Shown: piece by piece, positions 37,816-47,880 of the stretch
Layout of the letters: each line of letters begins with the position of its first letter
Numbering within the stretch: the first letter of the stretch is position 1
Assembly (NCBI GenBank): GCA_012295275.1
Contig: CM022679.1
Location: forward strand, 9,040,669-9,104,668
Reading direction: 5' to 3'
DNA from: Chrysomallon squamiferum
Lineage: Eukaryota; Mollusca; Gastropoda; Neomphalida; Peltospiridae
DNA: 64,000 nucleotides
Notes under the pieces: model-generated
Database searches by the model: none
The model's input: only the letters and a program-made list of their open reading frames with translations
Told to the model about the DNA's origin: nothing
Program-made: the position numbers and the translations under genes

Positions 37816-40800
37816 GTATATGTATATGTATATGGATATGTATATAAATTGGAAATAACTACATATTTGTCTGCTTTCAGCTTTGAAAATCCATCTGAAA
37901 TCAAGAATGTTATAGATAAATGGTAAGAATATAATAATATAAAATGAATTTTTTTATCTGTTGTGTGTGTCTGTTTATGAGAGAGAGAGAGAGAGAGATA
38001 CATACATACAAACATAATAACTGGTATGTTTAAATTTTTTAGAATCAGAGTTTACTGTAGGAGATTGTATTTCGTAATTAGATAAATTTAATTTCAGGGT
38101 GGAAGGTCTTGACACAAAGGCAACAGATAAAGTGATCACTTCTGTGTCTGAGAAAGTCATCGACACAGGAATACATTACCATCCAGAGCTCAGCAGAATT
38201 AGCAGGTTTGTCTTTCAAACACTGTCACTGTGTTTTAGTTATAGGTTTGTTCATATTATTTGTTTGGTGTTTTTTTGGGGAGGTGGTTAATTTCTAAAAA
38301 TCCATTCTGTGTCTGATAAAGTCATTGATACATAAGCATCAAATTAGCAGGTTTGTCCCTCTAGCAGTGTCATTTAAGTATTTTTTTTTTTTTAATATAA
38401 AAATGAGTAATAACTGAAACAAAAAAAAATGAATTTTAAAAAGTGTATAATTATTAATACCAAGCTGTTGTTGGTCAGTTCTGATGTGAAAACATTGAAT
38501 TAATGTATGACTTTTTAATTTGATACATTTCGGTATTTATAAAAATATCTAAAATATATTTCAGAGTAACAAAAAAATAATAATAATAATAAATAAATAA
38601 TATCACAGGTATAAAATCTTACATCATTGTTAACTATTAAATATATCCAAATAAACAGGACTTTTTTTTTTTTTTTTTTTTTTAATGTTTTTAGGGATGT
38701 AAATGCATAAATAAAACATTCTAGTCGCTGTGATTATTACTTTCAGAACGATAGACAAAGCAGTGAGTGACGTAGAGCCCGCCACAGAGAACTTCATTCA
38801 GCTGGAAGACAACATACGCGGAGAGATCAGTGAGAAGTGTCGCACTCGAAGTGCCGAGCTGCTGAAGCGAGAACTTCAGAAACACGACCAGTCGGGCTCG
38901 AGGGAGTACGTGGCCAAAGTGAACATGGCCATGGCCATCCTGTACGGAAGACACCTTCTGACAGGACTGCTGGCCAGCTGGCCGGAGAGTGGACATCCAA
39001 TCAATGCCGTTCTGTTAGGCTGCAAAGAAGTGCAGCAGATTCCCTGCGTTCTGGACCTGCTGTACAAAACCGATAGCCACGACTGTTTCGAGAAGGTAAA
39101 AATTGTTCTTTTATTAGAAATAAATGGTCTGTTACGGTTATTTTGGGGGGTTTTTGTTTGTAGTTGTTAAATATATTAATTTGAAGGGTTTTGGAAATAT
39201 TGTTAATTTTTATGAATTTTATTCATGCTTTTGTGTTGCTGTTACTATTAAATTTCTGAAATGCATTATATATGAATTTTTTTTTTTACACTTCTCACTG
39301 ATCTCTCCGCGTATGTTGTCTTTCTGCTTCATTTCACATTTTTCATAAAACCTCATCTTAAAGAAGTTACCAGTTTAAATTTAACAACAGACAAACCAAA
39401 ACTTAAATAAAATAAAATTTTCTGCATAAAAGATTCCACAATACAGTTGTAGAACAATATTAAAGATTTCATTGTCGTCTTTATCTCATTGATTGAGCAG
39501 TTAAAAATGTCTCTCTATCTGCATCTATATCCATGTCTGCCTAGCTACATAATAATATTTTAATGATTTACACACACTCCAGGTTGTTCAGAAGGTAATC
39601 AAACACTGTGATTCTGCCAGTCTCGTCCCCATTGCCTGTACTGCTTGTCAGTTCATGGAGGAGGTTACTCTGTCTGCTGTAACCCGCGAGTCTGAACACC
39701 CTCACAAGCTAGAGTCAAAGGAAGAAAAAATACAACTGCCTGGCGCCGCTTTCCTTACAGTGAGCTTCGACAGCAAGTAAGTTTCATTCTAGTCCTGTTT
39801 ACCTTTAGTCCAAGTAGCCTCTGGTGGACATCAGCTCAGATGGATATCGCTGGTTCTGTAGCCAGATATAGGTCTATGTCAGTTTTTTTTAGGAGAATCT
39901 TTGGAAACTGTATATTCCGTTAGATCATAATTTTCGAGTTCACTGGTAACATAAAAGAAGATAAAGATATTTGTTGTACATAAGCATGGCTCAAGAAGAA
40001 GTTTGAGACCTTCGTCATAAATCACCAACTCTGAAATGTTCAGACAGGTTCGGAGATTAGTCTAAAAACAGTGTAGAATTATCATCTCTGGTAAAGAATC
40101 AGTGATATTCACCCAGATGTTTTGTCTGAGTTGTTCTCTGCAAGAAGATGTTCAGGCTTTTATTATTATTATTTATTTAATTATTTATTTTTTTATTTTA
40201 GTTATTTATTTATTTATTATATTTTGTTTTTTTTTGTTTTATTTTATTTATTTATTTATTATTATATTTTATTTATTTGTTTATTTTATTTTATTTTATT
40301 TTTGTTTATTTATTTATTATATTTTATTTATTTGTTTATTATATTTTATTTATTTATTTGTTTGCTTATTTATCTTTTATTTACATACCTATTTACCTTT
40401 TTATTTCATTTTGATGTACTTGTTTCTTTATCGATTTCACAGAAACAAAATACTAACGTATCAAATTTTAAATTTCAACCAAGAATTATTATTATGTGTT
40501 TAAGTAAGTGTCATTCTGTCGACACTGTTAATAATGATAATTATCTTTCAGATGTGCTATTCAGGATTATCTGACAAGTCTGGAGTTTGGGACAGATGAA
40601 ACTCGCAGCAAAAACACTCACTGTTTTGCAGGCAAGAGTCACTGGAACAGTTTCCAAGTCCCAGGTTAGCAAGGCTTTTTTAAATTACCACACGTATTTA
40701 TATATATATATATATTTTATTTTTATAGAGATACTTTAAAGTGAAAGTATTAACGTTATAACTACAAATTTAATATTTTAAATAATAAAATAAATTCAGT

Positions 40801-40911
40801 ATGTTTTGAAATAATTTAATATTTTGTCGAGGGTTTTTTTTTTTATTATTATTTGGTCTTTTCAGTTATTTTTTTTAAATTTCCTTTAATTTTCTTTCAT
40901 TTTTTTTCTCC

Positions 40912-40969
<58 letters not shown>

Positions 40970-41898
40970 CGTTATTATTATTTTTTTTTTTATTTATTTA
41001 TTTATTTATTTATTTTTTTGTTATCATCATCATCATTTTAAAATCAAATGAAGAAGTTCATCTTATAATTTTTTTTTTTTTTTTTAAATTATCTTTTTAT
41101 TATTATTCTTCTTCTATTTTTTTTTTTATCATTCAAATTCTACTATGGATAATATTTTCCTGTTTCAGGGGACACTCTGTATTACAAGTTTGTGGTTGAT
41201 TCAGAAGAAGCAACTCCTAACTGGGGTTACAAGTTCACTGTCACAGCAGGAACTCGAGACAGCTTTGAAACAGGTCACACCATTCTTAACTCTGTGCTCT
41301 CCTCAGCTTATGCAAGGTAAATTAAAAAATATTTTCAGTTAAACACTATAGATATTTTTTTTTTTATGGCAAATGTAAATGTTGATAACTTGATTTTTTT
41401 AAGACTATTTTTTTTATATTTTTTTTTTTTATTTATTTATTTATTTTATTTTATTTTATTTTATTTTATTTTTTTGCTCATTATGTGTAGCTTTTCACAG
41501 GTTTCTATCAAAAAAAAAAATAAATAAATAAATAAATAAAATAATAATAAATAAATAATTTAATAAATAGATTAATAAATAAATGTGACCATCTAACAAT
41601 TTGGCCAAAAGAAACCTGGCACTGACTTTAATTACTTGCAGCAGTGTAGATTCCTGTTCAGTTAAATTAGCTGAAATAATTCTAAAAATGTCTGCAATTC
41701 TTCTTCGTGTTACAGGAGCCTGCCTCTTGGAGATCTGTGGTCCAGTCTGGTGTACGTTGCATGTAAACAGACGTCAGTTCAAAGACTGAAAGCAATTCAG
41801 CTCTTGTTGAAAATCATTCAGGCACAGACAAAAGCAAAGTAATCCTGAATTTACTAATTTTGTATTTTCAAATTCCTTCCAAACCAGTGACTAACATT

Positions 41899-41950
<52 letters not shown>

Positions 41951-43953
41951 GTATGTGTGCACATGCAACCAATGATGTTTGAGTGCATGTGCACCACTTG
42001 TCTTATGACTTAGCATCTTCTGCTCTTTATATACATATATATATATATACTACACCCTACTAAGCTGTAATGAAATTTGAATAAAATGAATGCTACTGAA
42101 AATCTCCGATGTCTGGTAACTGTAACTTTATTTTCCTAGCTGTTGGATGACAAGCTGTCTATTGACCTGGGCTTGCTGAAACCTCTGTGGGTTCTGTACA
42201 CCACACTGACAAAAGAAGAAGATGACCCAGGAACCGTTCTGCCTCCTGTAGTCCGAGCTCTCACAGAACTCTTCCTGCAGGTCGAGAACTTGGTCATTGT
42301 AAGTAGTCAGAGAAATATTTTTACTTTTAGTAGTTGTTGTTCAGTGATGTTGTGATATTCTGTGTGTGTGTATGTGTATTATATAGACAGACAGATAACA
42401 CACACACACACACATACATACACATGGAAAATAATTATATAGATTTGTATTCTTTTTATCAAATTGTTTTTTTGTTTTTTGTTTTAATATATTTGTATTG
42501 TAATAATAAACCCTTAATATATTTTAAATTTATAACTCTTTTTTTTCAATTGTTGTACTTATTATTAACATTTGGTGGATTTAGTTTTGCACAATTAGCC
42601 TGTTTACCCAACAAATGTGTTCATCTCAGTAAAAAATTTATATATTTTAAATCAAGTCTAGATTAGCATTTTTATTTTATTTTTTTTTTTTTTATTTTTC
42701 AATTTATGAAACCAGAGGCGTAAAAAACACAATTTTTTCTTTATATTCACCAGTAGATATGGAAGATCATTTCTTCCTTTATATTTTACTGATATATATA
42801 TATATCTGTTGTGCTGGAACAGTAATTCATAACATTTTTCAAGAGAGTATTTAAATAACTGTATGTAGATTAATCCAAAAATATAATTATATGCAGTTCT
42901 ACTCACCTTTTGGAACATGTATCTGTCACATATTTCAGCCATGTGTAAAAAAAAATATCAAGTGCTCAAACACTACAAATTTTTCTTACTACTAAATATA
43001 TTATGGCTGCCTATTCTTAGTTATGGAAGCAGATTTACTTATATGAGAAGTATCTTTTCTTTTATAAATGTATAAGTGTATTTTATAAATAACTAAAAAA
43101 AAAAATAAAAAAAAAAAATAAAGCAGCATCAATGTTGTTCAGAAGCAAAACTAATATCTTAATTTCATTGATTTTATATAATGAAACATTGTCTCTTATT
43201 TATTATTAAACCATATAAAAGATTAAAAAAAATGTTTTAAATTTCAACAGGAATGGAATGTCATTTCTAACTATGTTGTCTCAATCCACGACAAAGAAGA
43301 AGTTTTGTCTGTCCTTGCAGTGGTAAGTCTTGTAACAGTTTTAAATAGTAAATTAAATATCAACTTAATTATTATGTTTATCTTTACTTTTATATTACCT
43401 ACTGGATTAACCATAATCAAGCTCATGTTATTTTGACCCTATAATTTAAAAAATAAAATGAAAATGTTTTGTTTTTTATTATATCTATTTAAATAAATAT
43501 GGTGGGATGCAAGTTTATAAATATATTCTTTGGATATTTTCATTACATACCCATTGTATAAAAAAATTTTTTTTAATTATTTATCCATTTTCTTTCAGTT
43601 TCAGTGCATGCACAATATAATTTTTAAATTTTTTTTATCATCATTATTATTATTTTATATATTAACTGTTTTGAATAGCCATATAAATTGTTTTAATTTA
43701 CATTTTTTCGTTCATCATTTTTATTCATTAACATACTCGTATACTTATCACTGATACAAGAACCAAAATCTGAGTTTAGTCAGTTCACTAACAACTGTTG
43801 TAATTACTTCTTACACAGGGACTGAAAAACATTGCAGCAGTCAGTCACATGATAGGGCTGGATAATATTGCTACAACCATCTCTGACTTGTTCAAAGGCA
43901 AAGAACCTCCTCCCACTGAACTGAGTAAAACATGTTCAGGCTCGGCTGTTTAA
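773..43953 (+). CDS. ZZEF1: ZZEF1 orthologue, 76 exons, 5' partial (gene-level entry)
   Basis: This is a very large scaffold protein with EF-hand, DOC, two CUB-like and two ZZ zinc-finger modules, the order I recall for vertebrate ZZEF1. Vertebrate ZZEF1 has been linked to histone H3-tail reading through its ZZ fingers; the role here is inferred by homology. I chained 76 exons by matching splice phases. Together they give 8,322 nt, or 2,773 residues plus a TAA at 43951-43953. Human ZZEF1 is about 2,960 residues, so only the extreme N-terminus is missing. The first exon seen (773-809) starts in phase 0 after an acceptor, so the start codon lies left of the window. All introns are GT-AG except intron 20 (GC-AG) and possibly intron 73; exon 46 uses a weak donor. 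Segment entries list the exons. Family assignment is very secure; individual borders are mostly secure. Confidence 0.93.
1345..1399 (+). repeat. (ACT)n microsatellite
   Basis: About 15 ACT/CTA triplets in ZZEF1 intron 2, followed by ATT triplets. Confidence 0.9.
4651..6480 (+). other. ZZEF1: ZZEF1 exons 8-12: APC10/DOC domain
   Basis: Exons: 4651-4759, 5222-5287, 5647-5793, 6136-6188, 6402-6480. The translation has the DOC-domain jelly-roll signature: LTNGDPNTFWQSDG, then HWVRLRMRNNVVLKQLSI, SDQSYMPELVTV, and the end motif CDTRIHGIKTLGY. In the anaphase-promoting complex this fold helps recognise substrates; in ZZEF1 its ligand is not known to me. All splice phases agree and no key segment is missing. 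Confidence 0.92.
6861..6897 (+). repeat. (AC)n microsatellite
   Basis: Uninterrupted AC dinucleotide run in ZZEF1 intron 12. Confidence 0.9.
7111..7690 (+). repeat. 24-bp minisatellite seeded on the exon 13 donor
   Basis: About two dozen imperfect copies of a 24-bp unit (core GTAATATGTTTACC followed by GACACACTAA or AACACATTAG). The array begins at the exon 13 border: the exon ends CACACTAG and the intron begins GTAATACGTTTACC, so the first unit is the real 5' splice site. Several later units keep CACTAG|GTAATA or ATTAG|GTAATA, which are donor-like. Confidence 0.85.
12430..12967 (+). repeat. Tandem repeat carrying copies of the exon 23 acceptor
   Basis: Units of about 75-90 bp. Five contain CTGTTTGCAG|TATGTG followed by a close match to the start of exon 23 (TATAAAG or GATAAAG), and one at about 12740-12770 is deleted for the acceptor. 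The last unit runs into the true acceptor at 12967 and exon 23. Each unit also has a CTTTCCTTTT pyrimidine stretch and TTTAATATGTTATCTG. Confidence 0.88.
13287..13605 (+). repeat. Duplicated ATT/TTTA-rich block in ZZEF1 intron 23
   Basis: Two copies of about 150 bp starting TATGTTATGT-GACTAT and continuing as TTTATTTATTTTATTTATT and ATTATTATTATATTTTTATT, ending in a poly-T run. Chance ORFs here are Ile/Phe/Tyr repeats and not genes. Confidence 0.65.
15084..15630 (+). repeat. 30-bp minisatellite in ZZEF1 intron 27
   Basis: Roughly 17 degenerate copies of a unit reading approximately GTTAATGGTAAATCTCACAA plus ATCTGTAATA. The array begins at the exon 27 donor (GGATG|GTAAAA), and the unit contains the similar string AATG|GTAAAT. 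It shares its unit with the larger array in intron 30, about 1.3 kb downstream. Confidence 0.8.
16104..19371 (+). other. ZZEF1: ZZEF1 exons 29-33: helical region before CUB 1
   Basis: Exons: 16104-16211, 16659-16881, 18053-18123, 18809-18865, 19243-19371. The encoded protein is rich in Leu and Gln and predicted helical, with the family segments SLVFQSLCHFFSSVDPRGLL and SLLSWCWQQML. Exon 30 is followed at once by the large 30-bp minisatellite of intron 30. If that intron were retained, translation would stop at a TGA just before the array (about 16929). No catalytic or binding motif is visible. Confidence 0.87.
16922..17975 (+). repeat. Large 30-bp minisatellite in ZZEF1 intron 30
   Basis: About 35 head-to-tail copies of a 30-bp unit (approximately ATAGCTGATGGTAAATCTCA plus CATATCTGTA). 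Most are near-identical in 16930-17600, and copies decay toward 17975. Because 30 is divisible by three, reading frames stay open on both strands across the array (decapeptide ISVIADGKSH on the plus strand). I read this as a repeat effect, not coding sequence. Higher-order alternation of GCTG/GGTG and GGTA/GGCA variants is visible. Confidence 0.95.
19838..21845 (+). other. ZZEF1: ZZEF1 exons 34-37: first CUB-like domain
   Basis: Exons: 19838-19942, 20242-20309, 20783-20945, 21734-21845. The translation contains the CUB-like hallmarks FDPRCETERRYDYLEF, a central GSPKWPKQIVFSGP strand, and a closing FRSDSSNTEWGYKFKVTA. This intracellular CUB-like fold recurs near the C-terminus (39583-41316). 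The ESPHNY..NSSHISQ strand at the start corresponds to the segment entering the domain in vertebrate ZZEF1. Confidence 0.92.
21440..21720 (+). repeat. Degenerate tandem repeat in ZZEF1 intron 36
   Basis: Four or five diverged copies of a unit of about 55-60 bp built on ATTTGCTGGTATAATTT followed by ATTTTATTTTCT and a C/A-rich stretch. It lies just before the exon 37 acceptor (21733) but does not clearly include it. Confidence 0.55.
25850..26190 (+). repeat. Triplicated acceptor plus start of ZZEF1 exon 46
   Basis: Three copies of a segment of about 130 bp, each ending in an AG acceptor followed by AGTTGAT and part of exon 46: copy A (exon-like part from 25899, diverged), copy B (from 26040) and the real exon (26159). 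Upstream parts also match (TTTAATRTTTT, ATTTTCTCTGTTTGGYAG). Copy B has CAG and a usable GT donor (see findings); the real exon has TAG. Confidence 0.85.
26860..27200 (+). repeat. TATTTACTAATTATTTTATA-type repeat in ZZEF1 intron 47
   Basis: Imperfect tandem copies of a unit near 30 bp containing TTTTCAGTATTT and ACTAATTATTTTATATA. The intron starts GTCAGTGTTTTCAGTATTTA, so the array begins almost at the donor of exon 47. It produces many CAG trinucleotides that resemble weak acceptors. Confidence 0.6.
27585..27662 (+). repeat. (TTTTA)n microsatellite
   Basis: About a dozen TTTTA pentamers preceded by TTTA tetramers, shortly before the exon 49 acceptor. Confidence 0.9.
28690..30583 (+). other. 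ZZEF1: ZZEF1 exons 51-54: tandem ZZ-type zinc fingers
   Basis: Exons: 28690-28831, 29355-29409, 29862-29975, 30540-30583. Finger 1 shows CDGC, then YRCLNC, DLCTTC and a terminal HRDDH pair. Finger 2 shows CNKC, IHCNEC, DLCLGC and HLPTH. Each has the eight Cys/His ligands expected for two zinc ions in a ZZ cross-brace. In vertebrate ZZEF1 the ZZ fingers are reported to recognise the N-terminus of histone H3 or similar N-termini. All ligands are intact here, so the fingers should fold. Confidence 0.95.
29590..29800 (+). repeat. Two-copy direct repeat in ZZEF1 intron 52
   Basis: Two diverged copies of about 80 bp sharing CAGTAACATTAA, GACATTACC, ACAATC or ATAATC, and AAAATACATTAA. No coding potential. 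Confidence 0.55.
31430..31930 (+). repeat. Minisatellite of about 86 bp in ZZEF1 intron 55
   Basis: Five to six tandem copies beginning CTGTACATTAAAATAGTTTT and continuing through TAGATTACTGAGTGATATAG, TAAGTAGAATATA and GAAGTTCC. The first copy starts 14 bp after the exon 55 donor. Later copies are more diverged. Confidence 0.85.
35760..36154 (+). repeat. Tandem repeat carrying copies of the exon 64 acceptor
   Basis: About eight or nine copies of a unit near 45 bp: TTAAAATACTGTTATATTTCAG followed by a purine-rich GAYGAGGAATT and a T/A-rich part. Several units keep TTTCAG plus a string like the first bases of exon 64 (GCGAGGAGG). The last unit supplies the real acceptor at 36154. Confidence 0.78.
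40160..40390 (+). repeat. TTTA/TTTTA-rich tract in ZZEF1 intron 70
   Basis: Imperfect tetra- and pentanucleotide repeat about 230 bp long. Confidence 0.85.
40918..41036 (+). repeat. (ATT)n then (TTTA)n microsatellite
   Basis: About 18 ATT triplets (to about 40970), then poly-T and TTTA tetramers, in ZZEF1 intron 71. Confidence 0.9.
41716..43953 (+). other. ZZEF1: ZZEF1 exons 73-76: conserved C-terminus and stop
   Basis: Exons: 41716-41821, 42140-42298, 43251-43322, 43819-43953. Exon 73 encodes RLKAIQLLLKII and exon 74 LGLLKPLWVLY, both well conserved in the family. Joining exon 73 to exon 74 in frame needs a donor at 41822 (CAG|gcacag, a GC donor). The nearby GT at 41839 would put exon 74 out of frame. 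The last exon ends in a short tail rich in Ser, Pro and Thr. The stop codon is TAA at 43951. Confidence 0.86.
41906..41946 (+). repeat. (GA)n microsatellite
   Basis: About 20 GA repeats in ZZEF1 intron 73. Confidence 0.92.
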
Positions 43954-45715
43954 CGTGAACCAAGCCCCAAGCCTTAGTAAGAGAGAAATAACATTAACTG
44001 TGATATTTTATTGTTGGACTTTAGATAGGAAAATAAAACTGATATTTACGTGTCTGTTTAAAAATGCTTATACATGATGCTGTGATGATCATGTGTGTGT
44101 GTGTATGTATATAAATATATATGTATATATATGTATATATATATATATACACACACGTACACGCACACGTGTTTTTAAACAAAATGGAAGATTTTCCACA
44201 AAAAAAAAATGCTGAAAATATTATGTGAATGATAATTTTTAAGTAATAGAAAAATGCACTTGATTGTTGTATACATTTCTACTGAAATGTAGAAAATGCT
44301 CAAAGTCTGATTTGATCGCATTGTCAAACCACATTATAAATATGTAATAATAATGTGTTCTTTTGTTATCAAGTCTCTGACTAAAAAAAAAATTCTACAG
44401 ATTCAGTTGTAAATGGAATATCCAAAGAATTCACAAAGAAATGGAAAATGAAAACAGAATGATACAAACATAAAAAGAAGAAACAAAAAAAAAACCTGTT
44501 CTTTACAGACAGTAATAAGAAGAGTCTTCTTTAAAGAATATTTCTACATAACTTACAACTAATCAGAAATCAGTATACCAAGTCAGTATATAAAGACAGT
44601 TAAATTTCTCTGCACTATTTAACTGGTATGTGTAGAAGAGAGAATTTTTATTTTCAAGTAGATGTTTAAAGATCAAAACTTTAGTGCTTATCTTTTCGGA
44701 AGCAATGTGGCTTACTAAGAGTCCTTTGATAATTGAGAATACTCTAGAAACAAAATTAGCCTGTTTTATTTAGTGATGTTACTTGTGAGTTAACACATTT
44801 GCTGGGTGTGGCTACCTCAGTGCTGGGGTTTTGTGGTGGGTGTGTGTGTGTTTGATCTGCTTGTGATATTCGGAGTTTTCAAAATACAGCTGAACCCTTG
44901 GTACAGTAGAATTCAACAACCTTCAGAAGTTAAAGCATGTGTTCTTTAGTTCTGATCCAGTGAAACAACTGAAGAATGGTTTAAAAAATAAATTAAAAAT
45001 TCATTGAATTCTAGTTGATTTGTAATTTAGTAATTTCTCTAACATACAACAGAAAAATATTACCACATAAGATAAATTCTCTCTTGAAATCACCTTTTTA
45101 TTTTAAATTTACTTTCTCTGCTTTTTATGTCTTTTTTTTTTTTTTTTTTTTTTTTGTTGTTTCTCGTGAATTATGTCATATTACCTCATAATAAATCTTA
45201 ATTTTACTTTACAAAAATGTTTTATTGCATCTTGCAAATATTAATGCAAAATCTAACCACTTTTTTTTTTTTTTTTTTCATTTTCTGTTAGTCTATTAAT
45301 TCAGGGGTTCATTGTGCATAAAGGTTGATTTTTATACTTGTCAACATAGCTATTGATTTGGTTTGGCAGACATAATGTAAATTTTTGCTGTGTTGAAAAA
45401 TTTATATCTATAAAATTGTGAAAATGCATTTACAGACTATTTATATATAATGATTTATTCAGTATATTTATTCAAAATAATTCCATCAAAGTATACAATT
45501 TGCAGATTGTCTGTCTAACCATCAAGCTGTAATAAATTATGTTTCCCATTGTTGCCAAGTCAATAAAATGATATCGGAATGTTGAAGACAAACTTGTTAC
45601 AAAAATGATCTCATTACAGTTAAATGACTACCTTTTTATATACTTTTATAAAATAAACGTGTGTGAATACTTAGCCCATATTTAATTTGCTTATATAGAT
45701 GTTTAATAAAAAGAC

Positions 45716-45752
<37 letters not shown>

Positions 45753-45859
45753 TTATATAATTTATCTCCATCATTTATTTTACATAGACGTTTTGTATTT
45801 TTTAAAATTATTATTGTTTTTATTATTATTTTTTATTAATATTATTATTTTTATTATTA

Positions 45860-45902
<43 letters not shown>

Positions 45903-46651
45903 TTTTATTATTATTTAGTATAAAAATTATGGATTTTATATACTTGTAAATATTCAATTTTAGTAAATTCATAACATCAACTTACTTTGTTTCTGTAGCA
46001 TATTAACTGTTTTCATCATCGTAAAAGTATTGATTTAATAACCAATGTTATTTTAATGTGTGATTATTATATATTTCTTCCACTGTTTTATATTTTCAAT
46101 GGAATACAGCACTTAAAACAAGATTAAATCACAAAATATATATATATATATATAGTATACATGAAGATAAAAAATTATATGCAGTGTTTGTTTTGTGTTT
46201 TTATCTTTTTTTAAAACTTTATGCACACGCGCACATTAAATTATTTCCTGCGTTTGACAGTATAGAAGTATTGTCCTCTAGGCTATGCCCCACCATTATC
46301 ATAGCTTGACACCGTTTACACACGCGCGCGCGCGCACACACATACATCTTAACATTACAATTCAAGTAGCTTCAGTGATGGTAAACGTAGAACTGCTTGC
46401 AGTAGAGATTACTTAACACACCAAATGTACAGATACAAAAATATGGTATCGAAATAAATAAATAAATAAATAATTTCTAGACGAAGGGTTATGTCTTAAC
46501 TTACGACATAATATTTTAATTTATAATTGAATATGAAATGCCCGAAATCATCCGAATCAAAAATAAACAAATAAACAGTTGGTGTTTTTTATTTATTTAT
46601 TTGTTGGGTTTTTTTTTGTTGTTTTTTTTCAGTTTAACGTAATGTCATGAA
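43954..46651 (+). other. ZZEF1 3' UTR and downstream intergenic DNA
   Basis: No coding potential beyond chance ORFs. Several AATAAA-type signals follow the stop (about 44031, 45189, 45530, 45560 and 45651), so the 3' UTR could be short or about 1.7 kb long; I cannot choose. The stretch contains TA/TG microsatellite (about 44093-44170), poly-T runs (about 45128-45155, 45260-45278), ATT repeats (about 45720-45752 and 45840-45905) and a (CG/CA) run (about 46320-46345). Confidence 0.5.
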
Positions 46652-47132
46652 CAATTTATAATTATATTTTGCTGCATCTCTTTTTAAAAGTGGGGGATAT
46701 TTATCATTAAAAATAGTCTAATCCAACATTTATATATAATACAAATTTATATAAAATATTGACGTAATCAAAAACAGGAAACGGAAACAAGCCATTGTAT
46801 GACGTAATTAGGTAGTTTGACAACGGTAACAACGGTCATTTGAATTCCAGACGTCGAGGTGAGAACACGTTTTTCAAAATCAGCTCCAGTTGAAATTTCA
46901 AACCATATTCCCACAGCGTTAAATGTTAACAAATGTAACAAAATCAACAGCAATAAGAAGAAATTTAGCACTCAAAAAGATGTGTCCAGCCAGAATGGAC
47001 AGAACACAGAAACTACACTGAGGACAGCAAAGTCATTTATTTGTTGTACTAGGAATGTAACAGTGAGGAAGGAAGATGGATGGAAAACAAACTTGCTATG
47101 TCCTGAAGCCACCCACGTCATGAAGAATTTAT

Positions 47133-47530
47133 ATATATATACACATACACATATACATCTTTACACAGATATATATATATATCTATACATATATATCTAT
47201 ATATATATATACACATATATACGTATGTATATATATATATATGTATACGTATATCTATATACGTATACGTATATATATACACACACATGGATATATGTGT
47301 ATATATACATGTATATATTTATACAGATATAATTTATGTGTGTGTATATATATGTATATATTTATATACAGATATAATGTGTGTGTATATATGTATATAT
47401 TTACACGTGTATACACATACGCGCGCAAATTCATTAATACACACACACACACACAAATTTGTAATTACATAGATATATATACACACACAAACACATGCAA
47501 ATTCATATATATACACATCTGTATGCACAT
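47133..47530. repeat. TATA/TACA microsatellite core of the fold-back element
   Basis: Almost pure alternation of TA, CA and TG dinucleotides with short interruptions. It produces chance ORFs rich in Tyr, Ile, Thr and His on both strands. Confidence 0.85.
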
Positions 47531-47574
47531 GTGTATCTAATTAAGCATAATAAAATTTAGCAAGTTTTTGTAAA

Positions 47575-47880
47575 TGACTGTTGCTTTCAAGTGAATTAAA
47601 ATAAAGTGATAAAACCGGGTAATATGTTAGTCACACATGCCCTGTGGCTTTGGTTAATGAAAAGAAAACTATTTGTCATGTTGCACGTCGCTATGCGCAC
47701 TGTACGTTGAAATCACATTCTGAGGCACTGAATCAACATTATCCAAAAACCAAAAGGAAGAATGTATCCTGTTATAAAGGGTTAACGGAAAATCATCATC
47801 ATGAAGCAATGGGACGACTTAACCCTGGTCAATGCGTACACTACGTTGCTCATTTCATGTTCACGACACTACCATATCAC
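47575..47880 (+). other. Non-repetitive block inside the fold-back element
   Basis: This is the only complex sequence between the arms. The plus strand stays open through it (VNEKKTICHVARRYAHCT..., later NHHHEAMGRLNPGQC), but there is no ATG at a sensible place and I recognise no transposase domain. It could be a transposase remnant or captured sequence. Confidence 0.3.

Larger units (their letters stand above)
31196..39095 (+). other. ZZEF1: ZZEF1 exons 55-69: region after the ZZ fingers, with acidic tract
   Basis: Exons: 31196-31417, 32067-32194, 32617-32687, 32917-32998, 33212-33324, 33889-34006, 34282-34335, 34779-34910, 35391-35502, 36155-36345, 36815-37120, 37536-37636, 37881-37922, 38098-38205, 38747-39095. 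Family segments include SQERIMGLLGAM, SLWVLSLALKVV, SQQWLLKDLE and LSVLRAIFE. Exon 65 encodes a basic patch and then an Asp run specified by a GAY microsatellite (about 36953-37003). Exon 69 is unusually long and GC-rich for this locus and encodes a conserved helical segment (AMAILYGRHLL). Confidence 0.9.
39583..41316 (+). other. ZZEF1: ZZEF1 exons 70-72: second CUB-like domain
   Basis: Exons: 39583-39776, 40552-40664, 41169-41316. The segment starts with CTACQFMEE, followed by PGAAFLTVSFDSKC, a central FAGKSHWNSFQVPGDTLYYK strand pair, and a closing PNWGYKFTVTAG that mirrors the first CUB-like domain. Intron 70 (39777-40551) is mostly TTTA/TTTTA repeat. Phases are consistent throughout. Confidence 0.92.

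Noticed and set aside
46859-47332. 157-residue ORF in the left arm of the fold-back element
   Set aside because: Its second half is microsatellite, and the right arm does not preserve the frame, so there is no sign of coding constraint.
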